From Paraburkholderia fungorum (lineage in GTDB: Bacteria; Pseudomonadota; Gammaproteobacteria; Burkholderiales; Burkholderiaceae): a DNA stretch of 64,000 nucleotides. Shown here in pieces: positions 42,822 to 51,102 of this stretch (its first letter is position 1; each line of letters opens with the position of its first letter). The notes below the pieces were generated by a model, which saw nothing but the letters and a program-made list of their open reading frames with translations, made no database searches and was not told the DNA's origin. Both the position numbers and the translations under genes were made by a program. The stretch spans positions 93,065 to 157,064 of the forward strand of contig NZ_CADFGE010000019.1 of assembly GCF_902833645.1 (NCBI RefSeq), given 5' to 3'.

Positions 42822-42944
42822 TCGCACACCCTGTCTCGTCTTGTGGGATTTTAGAGGTTTTGCAAGATACGACAGCGACTGAGTGACCGCTAAGAGCCGC
42901 CAAGGCACGCTGGCTGGCCCCCTCAGGTTTTCAGTAAACCATCG

Positions 42945-42955
42945 TATTGTACAAT
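42945..42955. promoter_or_regulatory. Palindromic -10-like element between cytochrome c4 and engB
   Basis: ATTGTACAAT (42945-42954) is a perfect palindrome giving TACAAT-like -10 sequences on both strands, in the 216-bp divergent intergenic region. A weak TTTTCA at 42928-42933 could be the plus-strand -35. Either overlapping divergent promoters or an operator. Confidence 0.4.
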
Positions 42956-43037
42956 AACTCGCTAATCGCTAAGACGCCAGTCGGGCTTGACCCGTCCCCA
43001 CTCCGGGTTCCCCGGCGTCTCGAATCCTGGCCTGATC

Positions 43038-43691
43038 ATGTCCTTCCTGCTCCACCAATCCCGCTTTTTCACGACCGTCAATCACTTACGTGACCTGCCG
43101 GCCACCGCGCAGCCCGAGATCTGCTTTGCGGGACGCTCAAATGCGGGCAAATCCACGGCCATCAATATTCTGTGCAATCAAAAGCGCCTCGCGTTCGCCA
43201 GTAAGACCCCTGGGCGCACCCAGCACATCAATTATTTCTCGGTGGGCAAGGCGGACGAGCCGACCGCACACCTGGTCGACCTGCCGGGCTACGGTTACGC
43301 GGAGGTGCCGGGCGCGGCCAAAGCTCACTGGGAGGCGCTGCTCTCCACCTACCTGCAATCGCGCTCGCAACTGCGCGGCATGATCCTGATGATGGATTCG
43401 CGCCGCCCGTTGACGGATCTGGACCGGCGCATGATCGAGTGGTTCGCGCCGACCGGCAAGCCGATCCACACATTGCTGACGAAGTGCGACAAATTGACGC
43501 GCCAAGAAAGCATCAACGCGTTGCGCGCGACGCAGAAAGGTTTGGCTGAATATCGTACCGCCGGCTACCAGGGCGAATTGACCGCGCAACTCTTCTCGGC
43601 CCTCAAACGCGTCGGCATCGACGAGGCGCACGAACTGATCGAAAGTTGGCTAATCCCCAACGCAAAAGGCGAAGCGGACGCACAACAGTAA
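43038..43691 (+). CDS. engB: Ribosome biogenesis GTPase EngB (YihA/YsxC)
   Basis: Essential Era-like GTPase (217 aa) assisting large-subunit assembly. G1 GRSNAGKST (residues 32-40), G3 DLPGYGYA and G4 TKCD are present, and the G2 region reads KTPGRTQHINYF. ATG at 43038 (MSFLLHQSRFF); the upstream open frame has no family similarity. Cytoplasmic, acts on the 50S precursor. Confidence 0.96.
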   Translation: MSFLLHQSRFFTTVNHLRDLPATAQPEICFAGRSNAGKSTAINILCNQKRLAFASKTPGRTQHINYFSVGKADEPTAHLVDLPGYGYAEVPGAAKAHWEALLSTYLQSRSQLRGMILMMDSRRPLTDLDRRMIEWFAPTGKPIHTLLTKCDKLTRQESINALRATQKGLAEYRTAGYQGELTAQLFSALKRVGIDEAHELIESWLIPNAKGEADAQQ

Positions 43692-43739
43692 GCGCAACGG
43701 CCGTCCCGGCGCGCGAAAACACGCCTTTTCGGCCGCCCA

Positions 43740-43768
43740 TAAAAAAACCCGCCGCTTTAACGGCGGGT
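43740..43768. terminator. Hairpin after engB
   Basis: ACCCGCCG (43747-43754) / CGGCGGGT (43761-43768) with 6-nt loop and a run of seven A before it. A T-run follows only on the minus strand, so plus-strand termination would rely on the stem. Confidence 0.55.
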
Positions 43769-43940
43769 CAAACAGCCTAATCGAAAAACGACAGGCACCC
43801 GCTCAGGGAGGAGAAGCGGGGAGGTCAGCGCAGGGCGCCTTGCTCGATCGGTATGATATACCATTGTCTCGAAAAGTTTCCGGCAGCGGAGGCAGGCGCT
43901 ACTTGTCCACTCCACACATCCACGTTTCTTCGATTCGTTT

Positions 43941-44939
43941 ATGAGCTTCTACCCGCACTACCGTCCGCGCCGCATGCGCCGTGACGACTTCTCGCGCCGT
44001 CTGATGCGAGAAAATATCCTGACCACGAACGATCTGATCTATCCCGTGTTTGTCGTCGAAGGCACCAACGTGCGGCAAGCCGTACCGTCGATGCCGGGCG
44101 TCGAGCGCGTGTCGGTGGATCTGCTGATGGGTGTCGCCGAGCAATGCGTCGAGTTGGGCGTGCCGGTGCTGTCGCTCTTTCCTGCAATCGAGCCTTCGCT
44201 GAAGACGCCCGATGGCCGCGAAGCGACGAATCCCGCCGGTTTGATCCCGCGCGCGGTTCGCGAACTGAAAAAGAACTTCCCTGGGCTCGGCGTGCTGACC
44301 GACGTCGCGCTCGATCCGTATACGAGCCACGGCCAGGATGGCGTGCTCGACGAAGCCGGCTATGTGATCAACGACGAAACCGTCGAAATCCTCGTCGACC
44401 AGGCGCGTGCGCAAGCTGAAGCGGGTGTCGATATCGTTGCGCCCTCGGACATGATGGACGGGCGCATCGGTGCGATCCGCGAAATGCTCGAGAGCGAGGA
44501 CTATATCCACACGCGCATCATGGCTTATGCGGCTAAATTCGCTTCGGCGTTTTACGGCCCATTCCGCGATGCCGTCGGTTCCGCGGCGAACCTCGGTAAG
44601 GGCAACAAGATGACTTACCAGATTGACCCGGCCAACTCGAACGAAGCGCTGCGCGAAGTGCAGGCAGACATCGAGGAAGGCGCGGACATGGTGATGGTCA
44701 AGCCCGGCATGCCGTATCTGGACATCGTGCGTCGCGTGAAGGACGAATTCAAGTTCCCGACTTACGTGTACCAGGTCAGCGGCGAATACGCGATGTTGAA
44801 AGCCGCCGCGCAGAACGGCTGGCTCGATCACGACAAGGCGATGATGGAATCGCTGCTGGCGTTCAAGCGGGCTGGCGCGGATGGCGTGCTGACCTACTTC
44901 GCACTGGATGCCGCGCGAATTTTGCGCGCACAGAAGTAA
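43941..44939 (+). CDS. hemB: Delta-aminolevulinic acid dehydratase (porphobilinogen synthase)
   Basis: Condenses two 5-aminolevulinate molecules to porphobilinogen in haem synthesis (332 aa). Schiff-base lysines Lys199 (YAAKFASAFYGPF) and Lys254 (VMVKPGMPYLD). The metal region is DVALDPYTSHGQDG with Asp121, Asp125 and Asp133 in place of the zinc cysteines, marking the magnesium-dependent Pseudomonas-type enzyme. Haem supply fits the neighbouring cytochrome genes. A terminator-like hairpin follows. Confidence 0.97.
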   Translation: MSFYPHYRPRRMRRDDFSRRLMRENILTTNDLIYPVFVVEGTNVRQAVPSMPGVERVSVDLLMGVAEQCVELGVPVLSLFPAIEPSLKTPDGREATNPAGLIPRAVRELKKNFPGLGVLTDVALDPYTSHGQDGVLDEAGYVINDETVEILVDQARAQAEAGVDIVAPSDMMDGRIGAIREMLESEDYIHTRIMAYAAKFASAFYGPFRDAVGSAANLGKGNKMTYQIDPANSNEALREVQADIEEGADMVMVKPGMPYLDIVRRVKDEFKFPTYVYQVSGEYAMLKAAAQNGWLDHDKAMMESLLAFKRAGADGVLTYFALDAARILRAQK

Positions 44940-44994
44940 TCTGATTCGATGACACGCCGGTCTCGCGGGCGGCGCTAATCTGAACGCTTGATAA

Positions 44995-45031
44995 GAAACG
45001 GAGGCGGACTTTTCAGTCCAGCCTCCGTTTC
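44995..45031. terminator. Shared terminator hairpin between hemB and dsbD
   Basis: Eleven-bp stem GAAACGGAGGC (44995-45005) / GCCTCCGTTTC (45021-45031) with an inner GGACT/AGTCC stem. Converging genes on both sides; short T-runs only. Confidence 0.65.
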
Positions 45032-45069
45032 CTTATGCAGACCCGCGCGGTTGAACCGCGCCGCGGCGG

Positions 45070-46944
45070 CTAGGCGCCGGACGCACTCACGCGATCGAGA
45101 CTGCGCAAGAACTTGTCCGCAGACTCGTATCCGACGACGCGCAGCACTTCCTTGCCGCCCTGATCGAAGAAGATGATGCCCGGCGGCCCGAAAAGGCTGA
45201 AACGCTTGAGCAGCGTTTGATCGTCGGCGTTATTCGCGGTGACGTCGGCGCGCAGCAGATTCATCTGCTTCAACTTCGCCTGGACACGCGAATCGCTAAA
45301 CGTGAACTTCTCCATCTCCTTGCAGCTCACGCACCAGTCTGCGTAAAAATCGAGCATGGCGGGCTGCGCAGCCGTTTTGACGGCCTCGTCGAGTTCGGCC
45401 GAGGAACGAACCGGAGCGAACGTCAGATCGCTCTGTGAGCCCGCATTCGGGGCACCGGACGCGCCTGCGGTGTTGCCTTGCCCACCGCCGCGTGCGGCAA
45501 GAACGGCGAGCGGACGCAATGGATCCGACGAACCTGCCGCGAGGCCAACCAGCAACACCGCCGCCCAGATTGCCAGCGCCGCGCCGACACCCCGGCCGAG
45601 CCGGCGCCAGACGGAAGCCCCCGCTACGGGTGCCGAGAAAAGACCAAGTCCGGCTGCGGCGATCAGCAGCCACAGCGCGCTCAACAGCATCGTCGCAGTC
45701 GCGCCGAGTACCGGCCAGACGATCCACAAAGCCGCGGCAAGCAGGACCACGCCGAAAAACACTTTGACCCCGTTCATCCACGCGCCTGCGCGCGGCAGCA
45801 ACGTGCCGGCGCCGAGACCAATGATCAGCAGGGGCACGCCGAGCCCAAGTCCCATCGAGAACAACGCCGCACCGCCGAGCAAAGCGTCGCCCGTATGCGC
45901 GATGAAGGCCAGTACCGCGAATAGCGGCGCGGTCATGCAGGCGCCAACCACTAGCGCGGACAGCGCGCCCATTACGGCCACCGCGGCAAACTTGCCGCCA
46001 GAACGTCCGCTCGATGCGCGCGAGACGCCGTCCTGCCAGCGCTGCGGCAAGGCGATGTCGAAGCCCGCGATCAGGGTCAGCGCGAAGACTGTCAGCAATA
46101 CGCCGAACGTACCGAGTACCCAGGGGTTCTGCAGCCAGGCACCGAGGCTCTGCCCAACCAGCGCGGCGGCAATGCCGAGCGCTGTGTACACGAGCGCCAT
46201 GCCGATCACATATGCCAGCGACAAAGCAAAACCGCGAGCCCGCGTCACTCTTGCACCTTCGCCGATGATGATCGCGGACAGGATTGGAATCATCGGATAC
46301 GAGCACGGCAGCAAACTAAGCACGACGCCGGCCACGAAATAGAGCCCGATGATTGCGAAAAAACCGCCGCCTTGCAGTAGCGATTGTGCATAGTCAGCGC
46401 TGGTGGCGCGCTCATACCATGGCGCGCCGGCTGCTACGGATTGCTGCGTGGAGGCTGCCGCGGCGGCGCTCCCGGCCGGCTGCAACGCCTCGCCGCTCAC
46501 GTGATACACACGCTCCATCGGCGGATAGCAGATACCGGCATCGGCGCAGCCTTGCGACGTGACAGCAAGGTCGAACGGCCCCGCTGCCTGTTTCACCGGG
46601 ATACGGATCGTCAGTTCATTTCGATACGTTTCAACGTTCTTGTTGAAAGTCTCATCGAACTTGACGTGGCCAGCCGGCAATTGCGGTTCGCCGATCGTCG
46701 CCGCGCCATTCCGCGTCGCGAAGGCGAAGCGCTCGCGGTACATGTAGTAACCGTCCGCAATCTTGTAGGTGACGTCGACTTCACCGGGTTTTTCGGTCGC
46801 GCTGAACTTGAAGGCGACGGCGGGATCGAGGAAATCGTCTGCGGCGTGGGCAAGCGTGCCGAACTGCGTGAATATCAGACAGCCGAGCAGAACAAGGAAC
46901 GTGCGCAGCGCATTGCGCGCAACTCGGGCGGAACCGTTAAACAT
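45070..46944 (-). CDS. dsbD: Thiol:disulfide interchange protein DsbD
   Basis: Transfers reducing power from thioredoxin across the inner membrane to the periplasm (624 aa). Signal peptide ends in AHAAD; N-terminal alpha domain has the Cys pair in SQGCADAGICYPP; the eight-helix beta domain has the cysteines of LLPCSYP and GACMTAP; the C-terminal thioredoxin-like domain has Cys538 and Cys541 (DWCVSCKEME). All six cysteines are intact. ATG at 46944 overlaps the cutA stop by eight bases. Supports cytochrome c maturation by keeping CxxCH thiols reduced. Confidence 0.96.
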   Translation of the reverse strand: MFNGSARVARNALRTFLVLLGCLIFTQFGTLAHAADDFLDPAVAFKFSATEKPGEVDVTYKIADGYYMYRERFAFATRNGAATIGEPQLPAGHVKFDETFNKNVETYRNELTIRIPVKQAAGPFDLAVTSQGCADAGICYPPMERVYHVSGEALQPAGSAAAAASTQQSVAAGAPWYERATSADYAQSLLQGGGFFAIIGLYFVAGVVLSLLPCSYPMIPILSAIIIGEGARVTRARGFALSLAYVIGMALVYTALGIAAALVGQSLGAWLQNPWVLGTFGVLLTVFALTLIAGFDIALPQRWQDGVSRASSGRSGGKFAAVAVMGALSALVVGACMTAPLFAVLAFIAHTGDALLGGAALFSMGLGLGVPLLIIGLGAGTLLPRAGAWMNGVKVFFGVVLLAAALWIVWPVLGATATMLLSALWLLIAAAGLGLFSAPVAGASVWRRLGRGVGAALAIWAAVLLVGLAAGSSDPLRPLAVLAARGGGQGNTAGASGAPNAGSQSDLTFAPVRSSAELDEAVKTAAQPAMLDFYADWCVSCKEMEKFTFSDSRVQAKLKQMNLLRADVTANNADDQTLLKRFSLFGPPGIIFFDQGGKEVLRVVGYESADKFLRSLDRVSASGA

Positions 46945-47269
46945 GGAGAGGACGTTGAGTTTCGGCGGTGAGCCACTGGCCGTAAGCGGCCGATGCCGTA
47001 GCTTGCCACGACAGGATTTCCGGCGTGTCGTACGGATGGTGCGCCTGAATGTACTGCTCAAGTTCCAGCGCGCGTGCGTTGCTCGTCTTGAACAATAACT
47101 GAATCTCCTGCGCCGCTTCGATCGAGCCCTGCCAGTGGTAACTGGACTGAACCGTCCCCAACTGGGTGACGCACGCGCACAAGCGTGCGGCCAGCACATC
47201 CGCGGCGAGCTTCTGAGCAACGGTGGCATCGGGTACCGTCGTCAGAATCAAGGTTACATTCACGCTCAC
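46937..47269 (-). CDS. cutA: Divalent-cation tolerance protein CutA
   Basis: Small trimeric cytoplasmic protein (110 aa), linked to copper tolerance in E. coli by genetics, biochemical role unclear. Conserved LCACVTQLGTVQSSYHWQG and HPYDTPEILSW. Start is GTG at 47269 with GGAG five bases upstream; a second GTG at 47263 is possible. Overlaps dsbD, which fits the cutA-dsbD linkage known in enterobacteria. Confidence 0.93.
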   Translation of the reverse strand: MSVNVTLILTTVPDATVAQKLAADVLAARLCACVTQLGTVQSSYHWQGSIEAAQEIQLLFKTSNARALELEQYIQAHHPYDTPEILSWQATASAAYGQWLTAETQRPLHV

Positions 47270-47412
47270 AAAGGCTCCGGACAGGCACGATTCAAGTGCC
47301 GATATCGTATCACCTAGCCTTGCGATGCCGCAGACGCTCCCGCCGCAGGCGTGCGGCATTTGGCCGCCGCAATCGACGGCTTGCGATGAAATTCGTCGCC
47401 ACAAACAAAAAA

Positions 47413-47439
47413 GCCAGGCTTGGCGCCTGGCTTTTTTTC
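47413..47439. terminator. Terminator at the end of the ribosomal protein cluster
   Basis: Stem GCCAGGC (47413-47419) / GCCTGGC (47425-47431), A-run before and seven T after, so it serves both directions (rplQ on minus). Confidence 0.9.
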
Positions 47440-47453
47440 GATGCCAAGAAAGC

Positions 47454-47846
47454 TTACTCAGCTTCTTGCACTTCAACTTCTTCGACTTCCGGACGGTCCA
47501 GCAATTCGACCAGTGCCATCGGTGCGTTGTCGCCGACGCGGAAGCCAAACTTCAGGACGCGCAGGTAGCCGCCCGGACGGGTAGCGTAACGCGGGCCGAG
47601 GACTTCGAACAGCTTCGTGACCGAGTCACGATCGCGCAGGCGGTTGAACGCCAGACGACGATTTGCCAGCGACGGCTTCTTGCCGAGCGTGATCAGCGGC
47701 TCGACGACTTTACGGAGTTCTTTCGCCTTCGGCAGCGTCGTCTTGATGACTTCGTGCTCGATCAACGAGTTGGACATATTACGGAGCATTGCCAGACGGT
47801 GGCTGCTCGTGCGGTTCAGTTTCCGCAGACCATGACGGTGACGCAT
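47454..47846 (-). CDS. rplQ: 50S ribosomal protein L17
   Basis: Large-subunit protein L17 (130 aa) near the peptide exit tunnel. Recognised by MRHRHGLRKLNRTSSHRLAM, LPKAKELRKVVEPLITLGK and a C-terminal acidic tail. Last gene of the alpha operon; separated from rpoA by 172 bp containing a strong hairpin. Confidence 0.98.
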   Translation of the reverse strand: MRHRHGLRKLNRTSSHRLAMLRNMSNSLIEHEVIKTTLPKAKELRKVVEPLITLGKKPSLANRRLAFNRLRDRDSVTKLFEVLGPRYATRPGGYLRVLKFGFRVGDNAPMALVELLDRPEVEEVEVQEAE

Positions 47847-47943
47847 GTTAATTCCTTTGATTCAAAGTTTTGGTCCAGCTCTTCTATCGCGCTCGGCGAA
47901 CCGGGAGGTTTGCGAGTGCACGGGCCGGTAGTGAAAAAAGACA

Positions 47944-47974
47944 AGACGCGGATTTTAAAGGAAAATCCGCGTCT
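47944..47974 (-). terminator. Hairpin between rpoA and rplQ, possible partial terminator
   Basis: Perfect 13-bp stem AGACGCGGATTTT (47944-47956) / AAAATCCGCGTCT (47962-47974) with 5-nt loop. On the minus strand it is followed by TGTCTTTTTT. It could lower rplQ expression relative to rpoA or protect the rpoA end. Confidence 0.7.
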
Positions 47975-48018
47975 TTGCCAGTGCAGCGACGGGTTCTATC
48001 CCGGGATGACTTCTCGAC

Positions 48019-48996
48019 TTACTTGTCCAAACCTGCCGGCGGCCAGTTTTCGAGTTTCATGCCCAGCGTCAAACCACGCGACGCCAGTACTTCCTTGATT
48101 TCGTTCAACGACTTGCGACCCAGATTCGGGGTCTTGAGCAACTCGTTTTCCGTGCGCTGGATCAGGTCGCCGATGTAGTAAATGTTCTCGGCCTTCAGGC
48201 AGTTCGCGGAACGAACCGTCAGTTCGAGATCATCAACCGGACGCAGCAGGATCGGATCGATCTGCGGCGCACGCGACGGCGCTTCAGCCGTTGCTTCGGT
48301 ACCTTCCAGTGCAGCGAACACCGACAGTTGATCAACCAGAATACGCGCCGATTGACGGATCGCTTCTTCCGGCGAGATCACGCCGTTGGTCTCGATGTTC
48401 ATCACGAGCTTGTCGAGGTCGGTACGCTGTTCGACGCGAGCGCTTTCAACGGCGTAGCTCACGCGGCGAACCGGCGAGAACGACGCGTCCAGCACGATAC
48501 GGCCGATGATCTTGGCCGATTCTTCGCCGTAACGACGCACATTGCCCGGCACATAACCACGGCCTTTTTCGACCTTGATCTGCACGTCGAGCTTGCCGCC
48601 CTTCGACAGGTGCGCAATCACGTGATCCGGGTTAATCACTTCGCAATCGTGCGCGAGTTCGATGTCCCCAGCGGTGACAACGCCTTCGCCTTCCTTGCGC
48701 AGCGTAACCGTCACTTCGTCACGGTTATGCAGCTTGAACACTACGCCCTTCAGGTTCAACAACAGGTTGACCACATCCTCTTGCACACCGTCGAGCGTCG
48801 AATACTCATGTACGACGCCTGCGATCGTCACTTCGGTAGGCGCGTAACCCACCATCGACGACAACAGCACGCGCCGAAGCGCGTTACCCAAGGTGTGGCC
48901 ATAACCGCGTTCAAACGGTTCCATGACCACTTTCGCGTGGCTCTCACCAAGCGATTCAACTGCGATGATCTTGGGCTTCAACAAACTGGTTTGCAT
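48019..48996 (-). CDS. rpoA: RNA polymerase alpha subunit
   Basis: Alpha subunit (325 aa) that nucleates RNA polymerase assembly and contacts activators and UP elements. N-terminal dimer domain (EPFERGYGHTLGNALRRVLL), flexible linker around 235-245, C-terminal domain with LELTVRSANCLKAENIYYIG and NLGRKSLNEIKEVL, including the DNA-contacting Arg. Normal length; between rpsD and rplQ as expected. Confidence 0.99.
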   Translation of the reverse strand: MQTSLLKPKIIAVESLGESHAKVVMEPFERGYGHTLGNALRRVLLSSMVGYAPTEVTIAGVVHEYSTLDGVQEDVVNLLLNLKGVVFKLHNRDEVTVTLRKEGEGVVTAGDIELAHDCEVINPDHVIAHLSKGGKLDVQIKVEKGRGYVPGNVRRYGEESAKIIGRIVLDASFSPVRRVSYAVESARVEQRTDLDKLVMNIETNGVISPEEAIRQSARILVDQLSVFAALEGTEATAEAPSRAPQIDPILLRPVDDLELTVRSANCLKAENIYYIGDLIQRTENELLKTPNLGRKSLNEIKEVLASRGLTLGMKLENWPPAGLDK

Positions 48997-49120
48997 AGGT
49001 TTTCCTTTTCAATACCCTCGGCTCGTTACACCGATAAGGCTGACCGGTAACAACCTGAAAATAAACAGCCGAGACGCCCCCTTGCGCAACGCAATCGGGG
49101 TGCCCCGGCCGTTAATCCGA

Positions 49121-49744
49121 TTACCGCGAATACAATTCGACGATCAGGCTTTCGTTGATATCGCCAGCGATGTCGCTGCGTTCCGGCTTCGACTTGAACG
49201 TGCCTTCAAATTTCTTCGAATCGACAGCGACCCAGCTCGGCAGACCGCCTTGCTCAGCCAACGACAGCGCTTCGACAATACGCGCCTGCTTCTTCTTTTG
49301 TTCGCGCACTGCGACCACGTCGCCTGCCTTAACTTGCATCGACGGGATGTTCGACACAACGCCATTCACCGTGATCGCCTTGTGGCTCACGAGTTGACGT
49401 GCTTCAGCGCGCGTCGAACCGAAGCCCATGCGATACACCACGTTGTCGAGACGCGATTCGAGCAATTGCAACAGGTTTTCACCCGTGTTGCCCTTCAGGC
49501 GGTCGGCTTCAGCGAAGTAACGGCGGAACTGGCGTTCGAGAACACCATAGATGCGCTTCACTTTTTGCTTTTCGCGCAGCTGCGTACCGTAGTCGGACGT
49601 ACGTGCACCCGACGTGCGGCCATGTTGGCCAGGCTTGCTGTCAAGCTTGCACTTGTCAGCGAGCGAACGACGGGCGCTCTTCAGGAAGAGGTCAGTGCCT
49701 TCACGGCGGGACAGCTTGGCCTTAGGGCCGATATAACGTGCCAC
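49121..49744 (-). CDS. rpsD: 30S ribosomal protein S4
   Basis: Primary 16S-binding protein and alpha-operon autoregulator in E. coli (207 aa). The S4 RNA-binding domain (SRLDNVVYRMGFGSTRAEAR) is intact; the N-terminus lacks the zinc cysteines. Start is GTG at 49744 with AAGGA upstream. The 154-bp gap to rpsK has no clear structure. Confidence 0.98.
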   Translation of the reverse strand: MARYIGPKAKLSRREGTDLFLKSARRSLADKCKLDSKPGQHGRTSGARTSDYGTQLREKQKVKRIYGVLERQFRRYFAEADRLKGNTGENLLQLLESRLDNVVYRMGFGSTRAEARQLVSHKAITVNGVVSNIPSMQVKAGDVVAVREQKKKQARIVEALSLAEQGGLPSWVAVDSKKFEGTFKSKPERSDIAGDINESLIVELYSR

Positions 49745-49898
49745 GTTGATTCCTTCTGTGATTAATCACGCAAACTTGCGCTCGCGCTAGTCCGAACCCT
49801 TTGGGCCGAACGGTGGGCTTAGTCAATTCAATAACGCAAGCAGCCCGTCGTCGCCGGCACATAACCCGGCGGCAACAGGCGCTAGCGAAACAAGCGTC

Positions 49899-50303
49899 TT
49901 AGATACGACGACGCTTCGGCGGACGGCAGCCGTTGTGCGGTACCGGCGTCACGTCGGAGATCGCGGTGATCTTGATGCCAAGACCATGCAACGCGCGCAC
50001 CGCGGACTCACGGCCAGGGCCTGGGCCCTTGATCCGCACTTCGAGGTTCTTCACGCCGTATTCCATCGCCACGCGGCCAGCCGATTCGGCTGCCACCTGG
50101 GCTGCAAACGGGGTCGATTTACGCGAACCCTTGAAGCCCTGACCGCCCGACGTTGCCCAAGCAAGTGCATTGCCTTGACGATCGGTGATCGTGATGATGG
50201 TGTTGTTGAACGACGCGTGAACGTGAACCACGCCCTCGGCGACGTTCTTCTTGACCTTCTTGCGAACGCGTTGCGCCGCGGAGTTGTTCGAAGCCTTAGC
50301 CAT
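49899..50303 (-). CDS. rpsK: 30S ribosomal protein S11
   Basis: Platform protein of the small subunit (134 aa). Conserved VHASFNNTIITITDRQGNAL, GPGPGRESAVRAL and the C-terminal PHNGCRPPKRRRI. N-terminal lysine-rich extension typical of betaproteobacteria. 28 bp after rpsM. Confidence 0.98.
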   Translation of the reverse strand: MAKASNNSAAQRVRKKVKKNVAEGVVHVHASFNNTIITITDRQGNALAWATSGGQGFKGSRKSTPFAAQVAAESAGRVAMEYGVKNLEVRIKGPGPGRESAVRALHGLGIKITAISDVTPVPHNGCRPPKRRRI

Positions 50304-50331
50304 TACGTTTTCCTGTAACTGTCAGTTCCGC

Positions 50332-50697
50332 TTACTTCTTCAGCGATTGCGCTGCACGACGCGGACCCTTGCGCGTACGGGCATTCGTACGCGTGCGTTG
50401 GCCACGCAGGGGCAAGCCCTTACGATGACGCACGCCACGGTAGCAGCCGAGATCCATCAGGCGCTTGATGTTCATCGTCGTTTCACGGCGAAGATCGCCT
50501 TCAACGATGAACTTGCCGACTTCTTCACGCAGCTTTTCGAGGTCTGCGTCGTTCAGGTCCTTGACCTTCTTCGAAAATGCCACACCAGCAGCGACGCAAA
50601 TGTCGCGCGAGCGCGTGCGGCCGATACCGTAAATTGCCGTCAGGCCGATTTCGGTATGCTGGTGATTCGGGATGTTAACCCCTGCGATACGAGCCAT
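50332..50697 (-). CDS. rpsM: 30S ribosomal protein S13
   Basis: Head protein of the small subunit contacting L5 and P-site tRNA (121 aa). [14 protein letters not shown], the helix-two-turn-helix [17 protein letters not shown], and the tRNA-contacting tail [13 protein letters not shown]. Confidence 0.98.
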
Positions 50698-50738
50698 TGT
50701 TTTTCCTCAAACAAAAAGCGCAGCAAAAAGCGCGGCGT

Positions 50739-50855
50739 TCAGCCTTGACGCTGTTTGTGGCGCGGATCAGAGCTGCAAATCACGCGCACAACGCCTTTGC
50801 GCTTAATGATCTTGCAATTGCGGCAAATGCGCTTAACCGATGCCATCACTTTCAT
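50739..50855 (-). CDS. rpmJ: 50S ribosomal protein L36
   Basis: Smallest large-subunit protein (38 aa), reading [14 protein letters not shown] at the start and DPRHKQRQG at the end. Cys11, Cys14, Cys27 and His33 form the zinc ribbon, so this is the zinc-binding paralogue. Sits between infA and rpsM; start ATG at 50855. Confidence 0.97.
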
Positions 50856-50875
50856 GATATTACCCTTTTTTCAAA

Positions 50876-51094
50876 TCACTTCGCCCGGAACACGATCCGC
50901 GCACGCGACAGATCGTAAGGCGTCAATTCAACCGTCACCTTGTCGCCCGGCAGGATTCGGATGTAGTGCATCCGCATCTTGCCGGATATGTGTCCCAATA
51001 CGACATGGCCGTTTTCCAGCTTCACCCTAAAGGTAGCGTTAGGCAGGTTTTCGATGACTTCACCCTGCATCTGGATAACATCGTCTTTGGCCAT
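50876..51094 (-). CDS. infA: Translation initiation factor IF-1
   Basis: OB-fold factor of 72 aa binding the ribosomal A site during initiation. MAKDDVIQMQGEV, FRVKLENGHVVLGHISGKMR and DLSRARIVFR. ATG at 51094 chosen; four extra codons upstream overlap the secY stop region. Confidence 0.97.
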   Translation of the reverse strand: MAKDDVIQMQGEVIENLPNATFRVKLENGHVVLGHISGKMRMHYIRILPGDKVTVELTPYDLSRARIVFRAK

Positions 51095-51102
51095 AAGTCC
51101 TT

